The position numbers were made by a program, and so were the translations under genes. A stretch of 64,000 bases of DNA from Myoxocephalus aenaeus (Eukaryota; Chordata; Actinopteri; Perciformes; Cottidae): NCBI GenBank assembly GCA_038501785.1, contig JBAMJR010000170.1, positions 6,336,501 through 6,400,500 of the forward strand. Reading direction: 5' to 3'. This document shows, in pieces, positions 1-12,610 of this stretch (the stretch's first letter is position 1; every line of letters starts with the position of its first letter). The notes beneath the pieces were generated by a model. The model worked only from the letters and a program-made list of their open reading frames with translations, was not told where the DNA came from and made no database searches.

Positions 1-245
1 CAAAGCCGCTGGGGTGATTATTAACGCTGCCAGCCGGCGCTGTACAGAAACGTGGCCTGCAGTCCCGAATGAGCTCAGACACACACAGACATGTTGCAAT
101 GCTTTTTATGCAGTTTGCGTAATGAGAATCATTGGAAGTCAAACTACAACTAAAATTGCATTATCTTTTTATTTTTTGGACCACTTTTGAGATATACACT
201 ATGAAGCCAAGCGGCTTATTTAGTGAGTATAAAGAGTGGACTTAC

Positions 246-3200
246 TCCTCCGAGTCCAGGGGGGCCAGGGGGACCAGCGGGGCCATCGAGTCCGGGCTTG
301 CCATCTCTTCCATTTGGGCCTTGAGGACCCTGTAAAACACAGATGATATAGTGAATAAACACTGTCACTGAATGAACAGATGCTGATAGGAGGGTTTCTT
401 GTGAATCTTCGATTATTGTATTTCATGAATGTACAGAATCAACAGATAAATAGATAAAGCTTGATCAATGTTGTCGCAAATTGTGTTATTATACGATATG
501 ATGAGCAGACTTCATTCCAGTAATAATGAGGGGAAAAAAATTACACTTTGAAAAATGAATTTGCTTATACAATAAATGAGGTAAATATGTTAAATAGTAC
601 TTATTATAACCATTTGCATCACTATTATTGTCCCTAAACACTAGGGCCTATGGGTGATGTAAACAAAGGGGTGTGGCCTACTGAGGTTAGAGGGTCAAAT
701 GATGTCAACAAACACAGCGCCAAATATGCATAAAAAAATGCACCACATTAAGTGCATAAATAACATATTTGGTAACTGTAGTTTGATCAAAGGAAGCAGA
801 GTTTCTTCAGCTTACCCTGTCACCTCGAGGTCCTTTGTCTCCTCGGGGACCCTGCAGCAGAAAATCAGTCAGTCGGACCAGAACACAGAGCGGAAGCTGC
901 TTTAGCAACATGACAGATCCTAAACATTCCCTTAGAAAAGCAGGCGTCTAATCTGAAATACACTAAATGTAACAAAAAGCAAATTACAACCAGATAGGAA
1001 TTATATTAAAAACAATCTGGTATGATAAATCAATCAAATGTGTATGAAAACAAACTTGATCTTCCAGTGAGAGGACAAGGAAGTTAAAACCTAGTGATTA
1101 AAACAAACATCTGAAAGATGCCTCTGACCTTTTCTAATCTAAACTACACTGTATGTGCCTGATATGCCACACTGTAGGTGCTACATGACACATAAGAACA
1201 ACAACTCACCTTGACTTTCCCCTAAATAAGAAAGAAGATAAATTAATGTAAGATTTATTTATTTAGTCTTGTCAGGCCATTTAACATAAAGGCTATTGCG
1301 AAAATTCAGCTCTCTTATCTTTTGCATGATGATGAGTGACCAATGTAAGAAACAGCTAAGCATGCTAAATAAGATGTGATACTATAACAAGGAAATAGGG
1401 GTTACAATGAAAATGCAGCCGAGCAATGTGCATGTAATATAAATAATCAACGTGTGCACAGAGATGCTAAAAGGAGCGTCCCAAACCAGACTCAACAACC
1501 TCTGAGCAGAGTATATGTTAGTCCATGGAACAAATACAGTTCTGAGATGTTACCAGAAAGAGCATACTGCCCCTTTAAAACATTAAACTGATAAACCATG
1601 CAGATTTAGGCAATCTCAATGATGAGCCGAGTCATTTAAACAAACACCCATCAGTTTCTGTTTGTCATACATTAGAGGGGCCTCAATCTCATTTATAACA
1701 ATTAAATATGTTTCTATTTTTAGCTTATCTGAGCTGAAGACCTCAACCTTTCCAAACTGGTCTGAGATCAGCTTGCTTAAATCAAAATCAAATTCTAATC
1801 AAGGAGCAGGGGAAGACTCCAAACTGACCCAGAGCCAGCTGTTAGGGGCAAACCTCCCTCTGCCCCTCAGAAAGGATCCTTTGTACCAGGCCCCATGGGT
1901 GCCTCAGAGCTGCGGTTTTAGCTTTCATTGACACAAACTTTAGCCAATAGGACCCTCACCTATTCATGGACAGGAAGGGAGAAAACTGCAAGAATAACTT
2001 GGTTCAGGGGCAGAAATTTCTCAATTAAATTCTCTGCCATCGTTGAGATTGCTCATATGGTCAAGACCAACCGAGAGGTCCTGCTTTCATGGGATATTTC
2101 ACAGCGTTTGGAAGATTAAAACAGCAAAGAGACAAGGTAAAGCTATCATTAAGACATGTTGCTTTCATGATTTCATGCATGTGTACTAACCGAGTCTGTG
2201 GCGTTGGAGAGATGAGGAGGAGGAAGAGGGAGAAAAGGAGGGTGGGGAGAGAAGAGGGAATACTCCGTTAGAACATGATAGAGCAAAACAGTCAACTGAA
2301 AAAGAAACAATGTCATTTCAATCCATCTCTATTCTTTTTGATTGCTTCAACCTTTTTCTTTGGGTCAATGAAAATAGTTATGTTTGAACAAAAAAGTACA
2401 CACTAAACTACACTATGCAGAAACAAGATGGATGCATTCATGTAGAGCGTTAAAATGCACAGTAGCCATGTTACATTCTAGTAATATCATTGTCAAAGAT
2501 AGCAAAAAATAGCAAATGTTCATTGTAAAACAGAAAGCTGCACTGCTTTTGTGTTTTGATTTAGTTAAAGATTACCAAAAACTAAACAACACGTATCACC
2601 AGAATCTCGAAATGTTAAACAAAACCTTCTGTCAGGCTGAAAACTTTTGGCTCTCCTGCATTGGTTATTTGCTTAGCACAAGTCTCTGCTCATGTGTGAA
2701 AGTGTAGCTTAGGGCTATCTCCGCATGCTAAACATCTTCAAACTGTCTAACTTTGCATTGAATGTGAATCTCAGTGTTCAATAGCATTCCAGAAGGATCC
2801 GGCTCCTAACAGGCCTGGACTGGTAGTTTGTGCCCTTGGGACAGGAATAGTTAGGCTGCTACTGCAAACAAGATAAGCACTACATCACTTGGGGGATGGT
2901 TTACATCAATTATGTCTGTTGTTCTGATTTCTGTTGCTATATTTTTAAAAGGTGCATTTTCAGATTTTGTGTTAAAAATAGGTGAATTTCAGCCCAATTA
3001 AATTGAATCCTCCTCCTATTCAAAATTGTAAAGCAGTTTTGATGATCTGATGACTCCATACTGGCTTATGTTCATTGCTGATGTGTGCATCTCTCATCCA
3101 AAATGTGTTGCAGGTGGACATCAGCTGGTCATGGCTGGGCTTGGCCTGGCTGGGACCTCCCCATGAACTCTAACGCTGCATGTCCAACCTACACCACAAG

Positions 3201-4068
3201 GCGGCGCACTTGGACATTCAAGGTAATGGGAGGCTATGTATCTCCCTCGACTATAATAATACAAAAGTTACCAAGAAGCTTTAACTTGCACTGCATATGT
3301 TGTGGTCTATTCTTTAAATCGTTTTGAGGCCTAAATAATGATACATTCCGCAGAAAATTGTAACCATAAAGAAAGTCATCGACATGGTATGACGCAAATC
3401 TAGAACTACTATAATATGTAAGCATTTAGTCTAATTTCTACTTAAAAAAAGCGAAACAAAAACAACAACCAGATGTGCCTCTCCCTAGAGGAAAATCTAA
3501 TTAGTGCCAAGTAGCAGTTTGCACTCATGGCCACCAGGGGGAGACATCGCTGTTCCCTATAATAAAGCCTCATTAGCTGGACGTCTGGATGGAACAATAT
3601 GTACAACGCCCCACGAAGTTTTTTTCATCTATGTCGAAACGAAAATTCACATTTAGCCTATTTTTATGACTCCACATGCATTACAAGTTTTGAAAAGTCA
3701 CTAGGCCGATTACTTTACAGTTATTTTTCAAAGCAAGAAAACGTTTTTCAGCAGTGCAACTTCTCCCTCTCGGAAATTAATGAAATATAAAATAATTGTA
3801 TCCTTGGGGGGGAAAAAAGGTGAAGAATCCTCTGCATGAGCAAAATCCGTTGAGCTTTACTCTGCAGAGCTTTGAGCTGTCTTCAAGGTTGACCTTCATG
3901 TAAGTCCCAAACAAAAGTCAAAGCGCAAGGTCCTCAAGCAGTGGGACCCGAGAAAAAAATATCCATCACAGAAAAAGAGAGCAGATATTCAAACTTACAT
4001 TGACATGAAGCTATGCATGAAGTTACTGCAAGCAGCAACAGAATCCGAGTATCCACAAAGCTAAGCAT
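246..4068 (-). CDS. col1a2: collagen type I alpha 2 chain, 5' part (exons 1-5; partial)
   Basis: Fibrillar procollagen chain, secreted and assembled with alpha-1(I) in the triple helix of bone, skin and tendon. Coding exons on the minus strand: 3999-4068, candidate 2191-2195, 1210-1221, 816-851 and 246-329; the rest lies left of the window. Exon 1 starts MLSFVDTRILLLLAV, the signal peptide characteristic of alpha-2(I), and ends after CQ plus one base, 70 coding nt as I recall for human COL1A2. Exon 3 (12 nt) encodes GKVK. Exon 4 (36 nt) encodes GPRGDKGPRGDR, and exon 5 (84 nt) runs from GPQGPNGRDGK to PPGPPGLGG, the end of the N-propeptide short Gly-X-Y block. All have AG/GT borders in phase: exon 1 leaves phase 1 and exon 3 starts in phase 0, so exon 2 must be 3n+2 nt. 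Introns hold no other recognised gene. Recognition of the family is firm; exon 2 is tentative. Confidence 0.93.
2191..2195 (-). other. col1a2: candidate 5-nt micro-exon (col1a2 exon 2)
   Basis: On the minus strand the sequence reads CCACAG|ACTCG|GTTAGT. It follows a pyrimidine tract of about 50 nt (plus strand 2206-2260 is almost all purine). Five nt is exactly the 3n+2 length required between exon 1 and exon 3 and would give Tyr-Ser after CQ. As I recall, mammalian COL1A2 exon 2 is itself only 11 nt. The donor GTTAGT is acceptable but not optimal, and no transcript evidence is available. Confidence 0.45.
3114..3222 (+). other. exon-like segment antisense inside col1a2 intron 1
   Basis: A 109-nt segment is bounded by TGTGTTGCAG and CAAG|GTAATG, both good splice consensus. 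It is more GC-rich than its surroundings. The frame starting GVDISWSW stops after about 20 codons, so it would be a terminal coding or a non-coding exon. No partner exon was recognised. It could be chance. Confidence 0.2.
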
Positions 4069-4096
4069 GTCTAAATAGACATGCAGACTCCTTGTG
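4053..4096 (-). promoter_or_regulatory. col1a2: type I collagen 5' stem-loop around the start codon
   Basis: The mRNA-sense strand forms an upper stem GCATGTCT / AGACATGC closing a four-base loop (4065-4084), and a lower stem CACAA / TTGTG at the ends. The initiator ATG (4068-4066) sits in the 3' arm. This matches the conserved 5' stem-loop of type I and III collagen mRNAs that is bound by LARP6 to coordinate collagen translation. Pairing is seen directly; the function is from the known family. Confidence 0.85.
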
Positions 4097-4217
4097 CCGC
4101 TAAAGCCCTGTTTTTAAACCACCTTCAAGCAGGCATACAGTTGTGGTGACACGAGTAACTCCAAACTGAGCGGAAACCTGCTGCCGTGATGCTAGAATAA
4201 TAAAGTTCTGTCGGGCC

Positions 4218-4225
4218 TATATATA
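4218..4225 (-). promoter_or_regulatory. col1a2: col1a2 TATA box
   Basis: TATATATA in a GC-rich context (GCCGTATATATAGGCCCG on the gene strand), about 150 nt before the start codon. A start site 25-30 nt further on would fall near 4190 and give a 5' UTR of roughly 120 nt that includes the stem-loop. Confidence 0.75.
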
Positions 4226-4270
4226 CGGCAGGAGGGTCCCTGGTCTGCGTGTCAAAAGTCAGCCCACCGG

Positions 4271-4275
4271 CCAAT
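4271..4275 (-). promoter_or_regulatory. col1a2: inverted CCAAT box (NF-Y/CBF site) of col1a2
   Basis: The gene strand reads CTCATTGGCC about 45 nt upstream of the TATA box, so about 80 nt before the inferred start site. This is the position and orientation known for the CBF/NF-Y site of mammalian COL1A2 promoters. Confidence 0.7.
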
Positions 4276-5170
4276 GAGAGAAGAGAAACCCAATCTGACT
4301 CCCATCCCTCTCCAGCTCACGCTCAGTCATGTGGTGCTGCATCTCCCAGCCTCCTCTCCACCAGAACCCGTTTGGCACAGCTTTGGCGATGATGACGAGT
4401 GCAACGTTTTAATTAGATCCATTCTTTTTGAGGACGTGGACAGCGTCGAGGTTTTAAAAGGGAGAAGAAGGCCTACTTTTTTTCCCTCTTTTACGGGTTG
4501 CAGGGAATCCGGAGTGTCAGTACTGAGATACGGGCGCCGGCCATCCAACCTTCCGCGCAGTTTAGCTTTGCGCGTAAAATGTGCCCGTTTTGGTGCGCAT
4601 CGGTGGGCTTCAAGTTGGCACCAAGAGGGCCCGATTCTTCTCCACTATGGATTTTATGAAGATAAATAACTTTTAGACGGAGTGTAGGAATATCTATTGA
4701 AGTGTCTTTGGTCTATTAGAAGTGAATTAGAATAGACATAGTTTGCCGTTTTTACGGACGGATTTCTTTGAAAAACGTCTCACATCTCAGCCTTATTCTT
4801 CTATCGTTTATGGCATTCTCGTGGCAACCTTGCTTTTTTGTGTATTACGTGGTTACCAAGAATGTCCATTATGCAGTCAAGCAGCTTTGTGTCATATTTC
4901 ATACTTTTTCCACTCAAGTGCAAATCACATGCATTATCATTTCCTAAACAATTGACCTGTGTGTTAAAACAAAATACTGTTTCTGTTCCTACATCTGGAT
5001 ATCAGCGTAACGCTTATAAACTCTTTAGATTAGTTTAAAATTGGAATAAAACGCACTGAAGTCTTTACTCTGCAAAAGCTTATCAGTGGAATGCAGTGAT
5101 GCACATTCAACACAGTGTGCTGGAGCTTTAGACTGACAAAAGACAGGTGTGAAGAAGAGATCTAGTTTCA

Positions 5171-5171
<1 letters not shown>

Positions 5172-5222
<51 letters not shown>
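5172..5222. repeat. (CT)n microsatellite
   Basis: About 25 uninterrupted CT units upstream of the col1a2 promoter. Confidence 0.97.
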
Positions 5223-5225
<3 letters not shown>

Positions 5226-7778
5226 CTGCCCACATGACCAGACATGTCATTTTTTCTTCTTCCACTCCAACAACAGTCAGCGTGGCTCTCATGCTGCCTT
5301 ATATTACACATCCACAGTCTTTTCCAGCGAGTAAAGCACACAGCATGAACTATTCCTAAATGTATTACAGCACTCAGTGTTTGAACTCATCTCATCATCT
5401 CACATTTACATTATTAACCGGACTCAATCTATTCACCACTAAAACAAATGTATGCAGCAGTCTCCTGCCTTAAAGGATGAGTTCACACATTTTCAAGTCA
5501 CAGGAGGAATAATCACAATAGGAAAATGTTCCAATGGCACATGATGACAGTTGAGAAGCTATTCTTTAAATGAGAGACGGTTAGTGTCTATAAAGGAATA
5601 AACCAGTACAATTACTTTATGATTTCAACCAGTGATGGAAAAAATTACCTCCCTATTCCTTCTTATCCGATTCTACATATCATAAAGGATATTTGCTGCA
5701 CCATATATTCAATAAGGAGAACAGTTGTTATCTTTCTCAAATCACTTGCCTTTTGGGGTTTTCATGCCGATCATAATGATACAAAGCTTGTTGTTTCTGA
5801 ATGACTTTATCATTCATTATGTATTATACAGTTGTGTTTTGCAACAATGGTAGCACTAAGCCACTCTAAAAGAATATAGAGACAATACAGGAGGTTACAT
5901 CCTGGTTCTGTTATATTACAGTTTACTGAACTGAAGCTCTTCTTTGCCTCCTGCCCACAGAGAGGCCCGTTCTCCTTCCTCCCCCGTCTGTGCCACAAAA
6001 AAAAAGTAATTGTTGGACACTCCCAACAACTTCACCTCAACTCTTCCCTGAGTCGAACCAGAAAGATAGAAAGACAGAGAAAAAAAAAGAAGGGGAGGGG
6101 CGACCGAGATGAAATGTGTTTTAAAGATGGCAGAGCTCCCACTCGATGCAGAGTTACATTCTCATGTTTGCTGAGGAGCTAAAGCCTTGAAGTAGCCGGA
6201 GAGACCAGACAGGCGGCGTAAGAAATCAAAGATGGCTGCAAAGCTCCACATCATCAGACTTTTTTTTTCCCCCTCTTGATTCTACCACGTTTCACATGAA
6301 ACAGTCAGTTGTGTTTTACCCTTATTATTTGCTCTTTCCGGACATTCAAAAACATGATTAGCTTTAACAATTAAAAATAAAACACTTTTTGAAAGCAAAG
6401 ATTGAAAATGTAACCCGAAAAAAACAAAGTCATGAACATGGCAGCAGATGCAAATGAAAAAAAAAACTATTCAACCTTTAAGCACTTGCTTAAAAGTGCT
6501 TAAGTTATTTACTTGATAATTCATTTTCCAATCACTTGTTGAATATGTTTTAATTGGCATTTTCAGGAGACAAAGTCTCTTTTCCTCAGGATTGTGAGGG
6601 TGTCCTGTGGGTCAATTTATCAGTGGGGGTAGACGGCTAGTTTATGTTATCTATATCTATATTCAAAAACATGCCAGTGTTTCCTGGGAAATACACCCAG
6701 ACAACTGGTCCCCCAGTCTCACGTCTGGATAGTCTCCCAGTTCTACTTTGGTAGAACTGAGAGTTAAATATTGTGCCTCAAAATGTATTGCTCCTTTAAC
6801 AATGTTTTTATTAATGAACTAAGAATGCTCCAATGGCAAAGAGTAAAGTGAAGTCAGCTAAATTAAAATCAAACACGATTCATAATGTTCCACTCCTGGA
6901 GATTTCTTTTAATCCCTCAGCCATTTTGAATCTCACATTTTGCTCTTCTCCTCTGCTGTCTCCCATAGTACTGCCAGCTGGGCCCGCAGACCGATTCCTC
7001 CAGATGTGCTGTGCTCCGATTGGCTTGTTGAAGTCGTTTTCTCACTGGCCTCATCTCACTGCGGCTCATATTTCCATTCTGATGCGGAAGAAAGCGCTAA
7101 GGATTATGGGTGGAGTGGATCCTCTGGTGTCGTGGGGGACTGTCCACCTGCCAGCCAGCTGGTGAGGAAAAGAGCACACAGCCAGTGGGATTATTTGATC
7201 AGCTGCTGTATGCTTGGATGGAAATGTAGAACTATTGCATCCTTGATAAGGAAATGCCAGCGTATAACTGATGTTGTCGTGTCATAGCTCGGCGAGGAAA
7301 CACAGAAAAGATCAGATGGTAACACATCAAATGAAATGATGTGAAGCATGAAAACATCTACTGATAGGTGTTTATTTTAATGCATCTCTATCTGAGTCTC
7401 TAGATTTCTCCTAAATTTACCAAAAGACATATATTTAAACATAATTATAAAAAAGTTTCATGATGATATTTATTAGTTATTTTTTTAAATAGAGTGACTG
7501 GTCTGGGTATATGTGGCCCACACACTCAGACACCGGCAGCTGTCTGTCGGAAGTTTAGAGATGGAGCGGAGAGAAAGAGAGAGTTAGTGATTAAAGAGGA
7601 GGGACACACACACACCCCTATAATCCTGTAACAGACTGAAGCAAAGAGAGAGACGACAGAGATGAGTACAGATCAAAAAAAGGTTGAAGGAAGCAGAGGG
7701 TGATGGATAAAAAGGTTCAGACGCACTGCCCTCTGTGACACTCACACACAGATAGAGGCACTAATTAAACAGGGCACT

Positions 7779-7780
<2 letters not shown>

Positions 7781-7839
<59 letters not shown>
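7781..7839. repeat. (CA)n microsatellite
   Basis: About 29 CA units, preceded by GCG. Confidence 0.97.
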
Positions 7840-7840
<1 letters not shown>

Positions 7841-8159
7841 CAGACATGCAGGGGCGGTTGAAGTTTCCAAATTACAGCCTATATTCCAGTCAGTTTTTGT
7901 CTTTCTCTTTCTTCTATGAAAACTTGCAACGGACTTTCCACACAGTAATACTGTCGGTAAAAACAAGAAACTATGGAACTCTGCACGTCTATGAAAAAAA
8001 AAATGAAGTTAAATAATTGTCATTTCTAAACTGGAGTGTCGAGTGGTTCAACTGGGAATCAGAAGTTGCTGCAGATTTCTGGCATCCTGGCACCAAATAG
8101 CACAAAAGAGTCCTGGGTCACCAAATATTGATTTCTCATGGTACACCTGTATTTGTTTA

Positions 8160-8530
8160 GCTTGATTATGAAATGCCAGGACAGCAACAGGTTAGCTTAG
8201 CATAACAATTGGAGGCAGGATCTGTTCAAAGGCAACAACCCTTTCCTCCCTACCAGTACCTCTAAAGCTCATACAGTAATATGTTATGTACTGTTTGTTT
8301 GAACCGAACAAAAACTGTAAGTTTGTCAAGTGTAAAAACAAGTGGTTGTGTGCCCTTGGACATAACCTTGCTCACTGTTTACTCCTGTTTCCCGTCTTTG
8401 TGCTAAGCTATCCAGCGTCTGGTGGTAGCCTAATATTGACAACACAGACAAGAGAGAGCTATCCATCTTCTCATCTAACTCTCAACAAAAAAGCAAATTA
8501 GGGTACTCCCTAAAATGTCAAACAATTTCT
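8160..8530 (+). repeat. dispersed teleost fold-back repeat, copy 1
   Basis: Carries the family motif GTTAGCTTAGCATAACAATTGGA (8192-8214; read in two parts), then ACCTCTAAAGCTCA, a TCTTCTCATCTAACTCTC block and a terminal TAAAATGTCAAAC. The same ordered motifs recur near 20.6, 27.2 and 48.1 kb. It has no coding capacity and resembles a non-autonomous DNA element. I do not know the family name. Boundaries are approximate. Confidence 0.6.
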
Positions 8531-10909
8531 TTCAGTTTTTTTAAATAATTTGATATCGCACATATCTTTCTGAATTAATAAACTAATTATCTTATCTTAG
8601 TGCTGCTGGATTGAGTCCTAAAACCTGTAAATGAGTCAGCAATTGTTCATTTCCAGTTCCCACAAATAATAAAAGTAGCGCTAATGAGTAAAGATTATCT
8701 TGCTAAATAAAAAGTGCAAGTACACAAACACAAGAATCTTGCTGCAGTTAGTGAGGATGTCTTTTGTTGAACCATCCCATGGAAGAGAAATATTCCAAAT
8801 GCAGAGTGAATCATTTTATAAGACTCCCCTAAATTCAGCTCAACATATTGGGCATCTTTTGAAACTACAATTTGAAATAAAGTTCTCCGGGTTTGAACAA
8901 CGTCTGGATGAACATCATGAGTTTGCAAGGACTCGTCCACCAGAAGGTCAGAGGGGTCAAAACAAATCACGTTCCAACATCAATACTTCTTTATTTTGTC
9001 GAAGCGCTAAGCAGTGAATCACTTAATTGAATCACTTAAAGAAACCAGCAACAGGCAACATAAATAGTCAGGCATGCATATTTAGCACCATTTAGATCGA
9101 GAGGAGAACGTGGAAGCTGCTGGCACTTGCTCGAGTCTTTAAGCACAACGATCAAAAAGATTGGCTACGTCAAAGAATTCTTGTTGGCTCGACAGGCCTC
9201 AGCGCATATCAGCATGTTGAGGCCACCGGCACTATTCACCCTGCTGACTGACTCTGTGGCACCCAGGAAGGAAGGAACTGGGGGAGAACTAGTAAAAGAC
9301 AGGCCAGGGCTTTTTAAGGAGCTCTCATTTGCTTTAAGTGCTTCCAATTATACTATACTACTACATCATGTGATATGAATATGTGTATATGTAACACATT
9401 TTCTCGCTCATTCCATTCCTTCTCTTGCTTTTCCTGTTCTTCCCTGGTTTCTCGTATCATTTCAGCGTCTCCCCACCATCTCTTCATCGTTGCCTTTCTT
9501 GCTCCCTGTCTACCTTCACTCCCTTATTTTACCACATCTGCAGGCTCTTTCCAGTGGAACATATTTCTTGTACTTGAGCTTCTTGGAGGCGGGGTTATTG
9601 AAGAGCTGCTCTAATGTCAGTTTGGGGATGGGTGCGGGGAGGGAGTGAGGGGTACGGGTAAGGGAGAGTATAAATATGTGTCAGGAAACACAAGCAAGCA
9701 TGGTGGAGAAGTTGAGTCACAGGGAATAGCTCTTCCACTGGAGATATGCTTAATCACGTCAAAGAAAATACAGCTTTTCTCTCGTGAAAATGGCTTCTTG
9801 CATATTTCTTGCATATATAAAAATTTAAGCAAAGACAATCCTTCAAAAAGCTTTTCTGTCAATGAAAGAGTTCAAGTGATGAGAAAGAACGTAAGAATTG
9901 CACAAAAGTATAAGGCAAAAGGGGAAAAAATCAAAGTAGGGAACCTCCCTTGGCTGGGACTAACACATGGTTAGATATGCCTGCATCCACATGACTCACA
10001 GTCTGGTCAGCAAACGCATAATAAACGTGACAGAAATATCCCCGCACAATGTCACCAGAGTCCATGGCAGGCAGTTAATTGCTAGATAGAGCTGAGCCGT
10101 GGTTTGAGAGCGGAAAAAAGGTCCAACTCATATAAGTGTAAAGCAAGAGAATGTAGTTTTTTTAATTCTTTTTAAAGGGTGCATAAATATGCAAAAGATC
10201 GAGTTGATCTTTTGACAGAGTTCAGGCAAGGATTTGGAAGGAGCAGAGATACAAGTCAGAGGGGTTGTTCTCATTAGTAGCAAGGATATGAAGTAAATCT
10301 GAGGAATACAGCTGTGTGTTCAGTTACTAACTAAATGTAATTTATTACAGATAACTGGTTATCATTCACAATTGCATTAAAGATTATCCCTTCAACTGGG
10401 ATATTGTATTCATCCACAAGGTTTAAGTAACTAAATGCAACTAAATTAATAATTAACAGTCACTTTCTAATTTAAAGCAAAGCAGAGAATAATTCAACAT
10501 TGTTAAAAGGAGTGCATCACATTCACAGCATATTTACATTAATATTCACATCCAAATATCAATTTGTTGATCCCCAACTAAGCACAATCATTCCACATCA
10601 TCAGGTGCAAGAAGTCAAAGACACATGTTGTATCACCCGGAGGCAGTTGTTAGCTACACTTGCCACGCATGGCTCAAGGGAAACTACAATTCTTACTAAT
10701 CAATACAACTGTTAACCGTCAACTTTGAATCATCTCCATCATCAGGTCAAACTTTAAATGTGTCCAATCGCGTCAACAAATAGGCTACATCCAAAATGAC
10801 TGACATTCCCATCAGCCTCAGCTGTACCTTAATCGTTTTTAGTGCTAGTTAGGAAATGTTAGCACACTAACACACTAAAATAAGATGGTAAACATGATAC
10901 CTGCTATAG

Positions 10910-11668
10910 CAGAGGTGGGCAAACTACGGCCCGCGGGCCGGATACGCCGAGTATTATAATTATTATAACATTAAAAAAATATATTAAAAAAAAGTTATTA
11001 AAAAAATATATTAAAAAAAAGTTTTTTATTTTAAATAATTATAAGTTATAGTAAAGACCGCTGTAGCGCTTCTCCGTTCCCAAGTTCAGTTTCCCGAAGC
11101 ACGATGACCACAACAGACCAGCGTTGATGTTTCTTCATGCTTATTTATTGCACAGCGCTCTTTTAGGCTTTTCGTGTGTGCAGCGGCTGTCATTCAGACG
11201 CTGTTGTGGGACTACGGATAATATTATGAACCCAGACACCACGGAGTTTGATGTTCCGACGTATGTGGAGTTTACACAACAAGTATAAAGCAGAACTAGT
11301 GGTTATTTCCAAGGTGGATGGCAGAATCGGTATCCGTTTTACGGAGATAAGACCGGCGCAGTTCCTGGAGGAGTCGGAGAAATTCACCGAGCTGTGTGCG
11401 GCTACGGATAATATTATGAACCCAAACACAAGGGTGTTTCATGTTCCGACATGTTTGGGACTTCCACAACAAGTATAACGCAAAACTAGTGGTTATTTAT
11501 TCCATAATCGATACCGGAAAAGACAGCTCTTTTTCACGGAGAGACCCGACGGCGATAAGCCACGCCCCCTTTGTCAAACACTCTCCATCCATCTGATACT
11601 GGCCCGGCCCGTCTGTCAAATTTTTTAATTCAATGTGGCCCCTGAGCCAAAAAGTTTGCCCACCCCTG
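10910..11668 (+). mobile_element. non-autonomous hAT DNA transposon, copy A
   Basis: Starts CAGAGGTGGGCAAACTACGG and ends AAAAAGTTTGCCCACCCCTG, so inverted termini of about 16 bp. It is flanked by a perfect 8-bp duplication TGCTATAG (10902-10909 and 11669-11676), the hallmark of hAT transposition. A GGCCCGCGGGCC palindrome lies just inside the left end. The 759-bp interior has no transposase; the longest frame is 76 codons. A segment from ACGGATAATATTATGAACCC to CTAGTGGTTATTT occurs twice (around 11213-11310 and 11403-11498). Confidence 0.93.
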
Positions 11669-12610
11669 TGCTATAGGAATGAGTCTTAAGTCCCAGAAAT
11701 TAGTTTGTATTGTTGCACTTCCCTTGTCTTGAAGTCAATATAGGTTTTTGAATGGGTTTTCGGTTAGATGCCTGAAAAAGGTTTGTGGTTTACACAACCC
11801 AAAAGGATTTTCAATTTTTTTTCTGTGATACAAAATTGTCAGCAAATATTCCACTAGTGAATTTTGAAGCGGTTATATGTTAAAAAAGGTGGTTGATAAC
11901 AAGTTACTATGAGACTACAAACGTGCTCATGTCGAAAACTATGCCTTTAACTTAGTGTTGTTGGCGTGACAGTAGTTCGTTCATAGCCTATAATGCTTTT
12001 CACTTCTGCCGATTGCATTTACGCGTCAACAATCATACAAGTTAATTTTGCTGAACAAAACATGTAAGTATCATAAACTTGATCATAAACGTGTTGTTCA
12101 TTTTCTGCCAAAATCCAATGGAAAAAGTGAGAAGGTTAGCATGCTAATATTAGCATGTCGCTCTAGCACTGCTGGGCCAGTCACAGAATGAAGTCCTGTT
12201 GAGGTATGCCGGATGTATTTGGCATAGCGTTGAAGTTTTAATGGTCAACAATGAACTGTTTCACAAACTCACAAACCCAAGAATGAAATTCACTCTATCA
12301 GACTCTTCCTAAGTTACAGGAGGCACCGCAGCCCGTAGCATATTGCTTAAACCTTTAAAACAAATTGAAATTCAACTATTTATAGTTACTAGTTGAATTG
12401 AAGTTTGCAATCTGACTGTACGGTTGTGTGGATGCAAATGTTCGATGATAAAAGATACAGGACCTGCAGACTGCACTAAACAGGAGCGTGTTGGCGGTTG
12501 AAGGGTTAAGCTGAGCTCAGTTATGGTGAGCGGAGGGGAGAGCGCTGAAATCTTTTCCATATTACGGCACACATGAGGAACACATTTAAGTGAGTTCAGC
12601 TGTCTGGAGT

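Larger units (their letters stand above)
4276..10900. other. intergenic, upstream of col1a2
   Basis: No exon or RNA gene is supported. It contains a CT array (5172-5222), a CA array (7781-7839) and a dispersed teleost repeat (about 8160-8530). The remainder is AT-rich unique-looking sequence in which open frames are short and lack protein-like composition. Confidence 0.6.

Noticed and set aside
1955..1990. Alternative 26-nt exon 2 for col1a2
   Set aside because: It has usable borders and the right length class, but translation in the required phase ends in a stop codon.
11248..11478. 76-codon frame in the hAT element (also in copy B)
   Set aside because: It spans an internal duplication of a non-autonomous element and matches no transposase domain that I recognise; it stays open in both copies because they are nearly identical.
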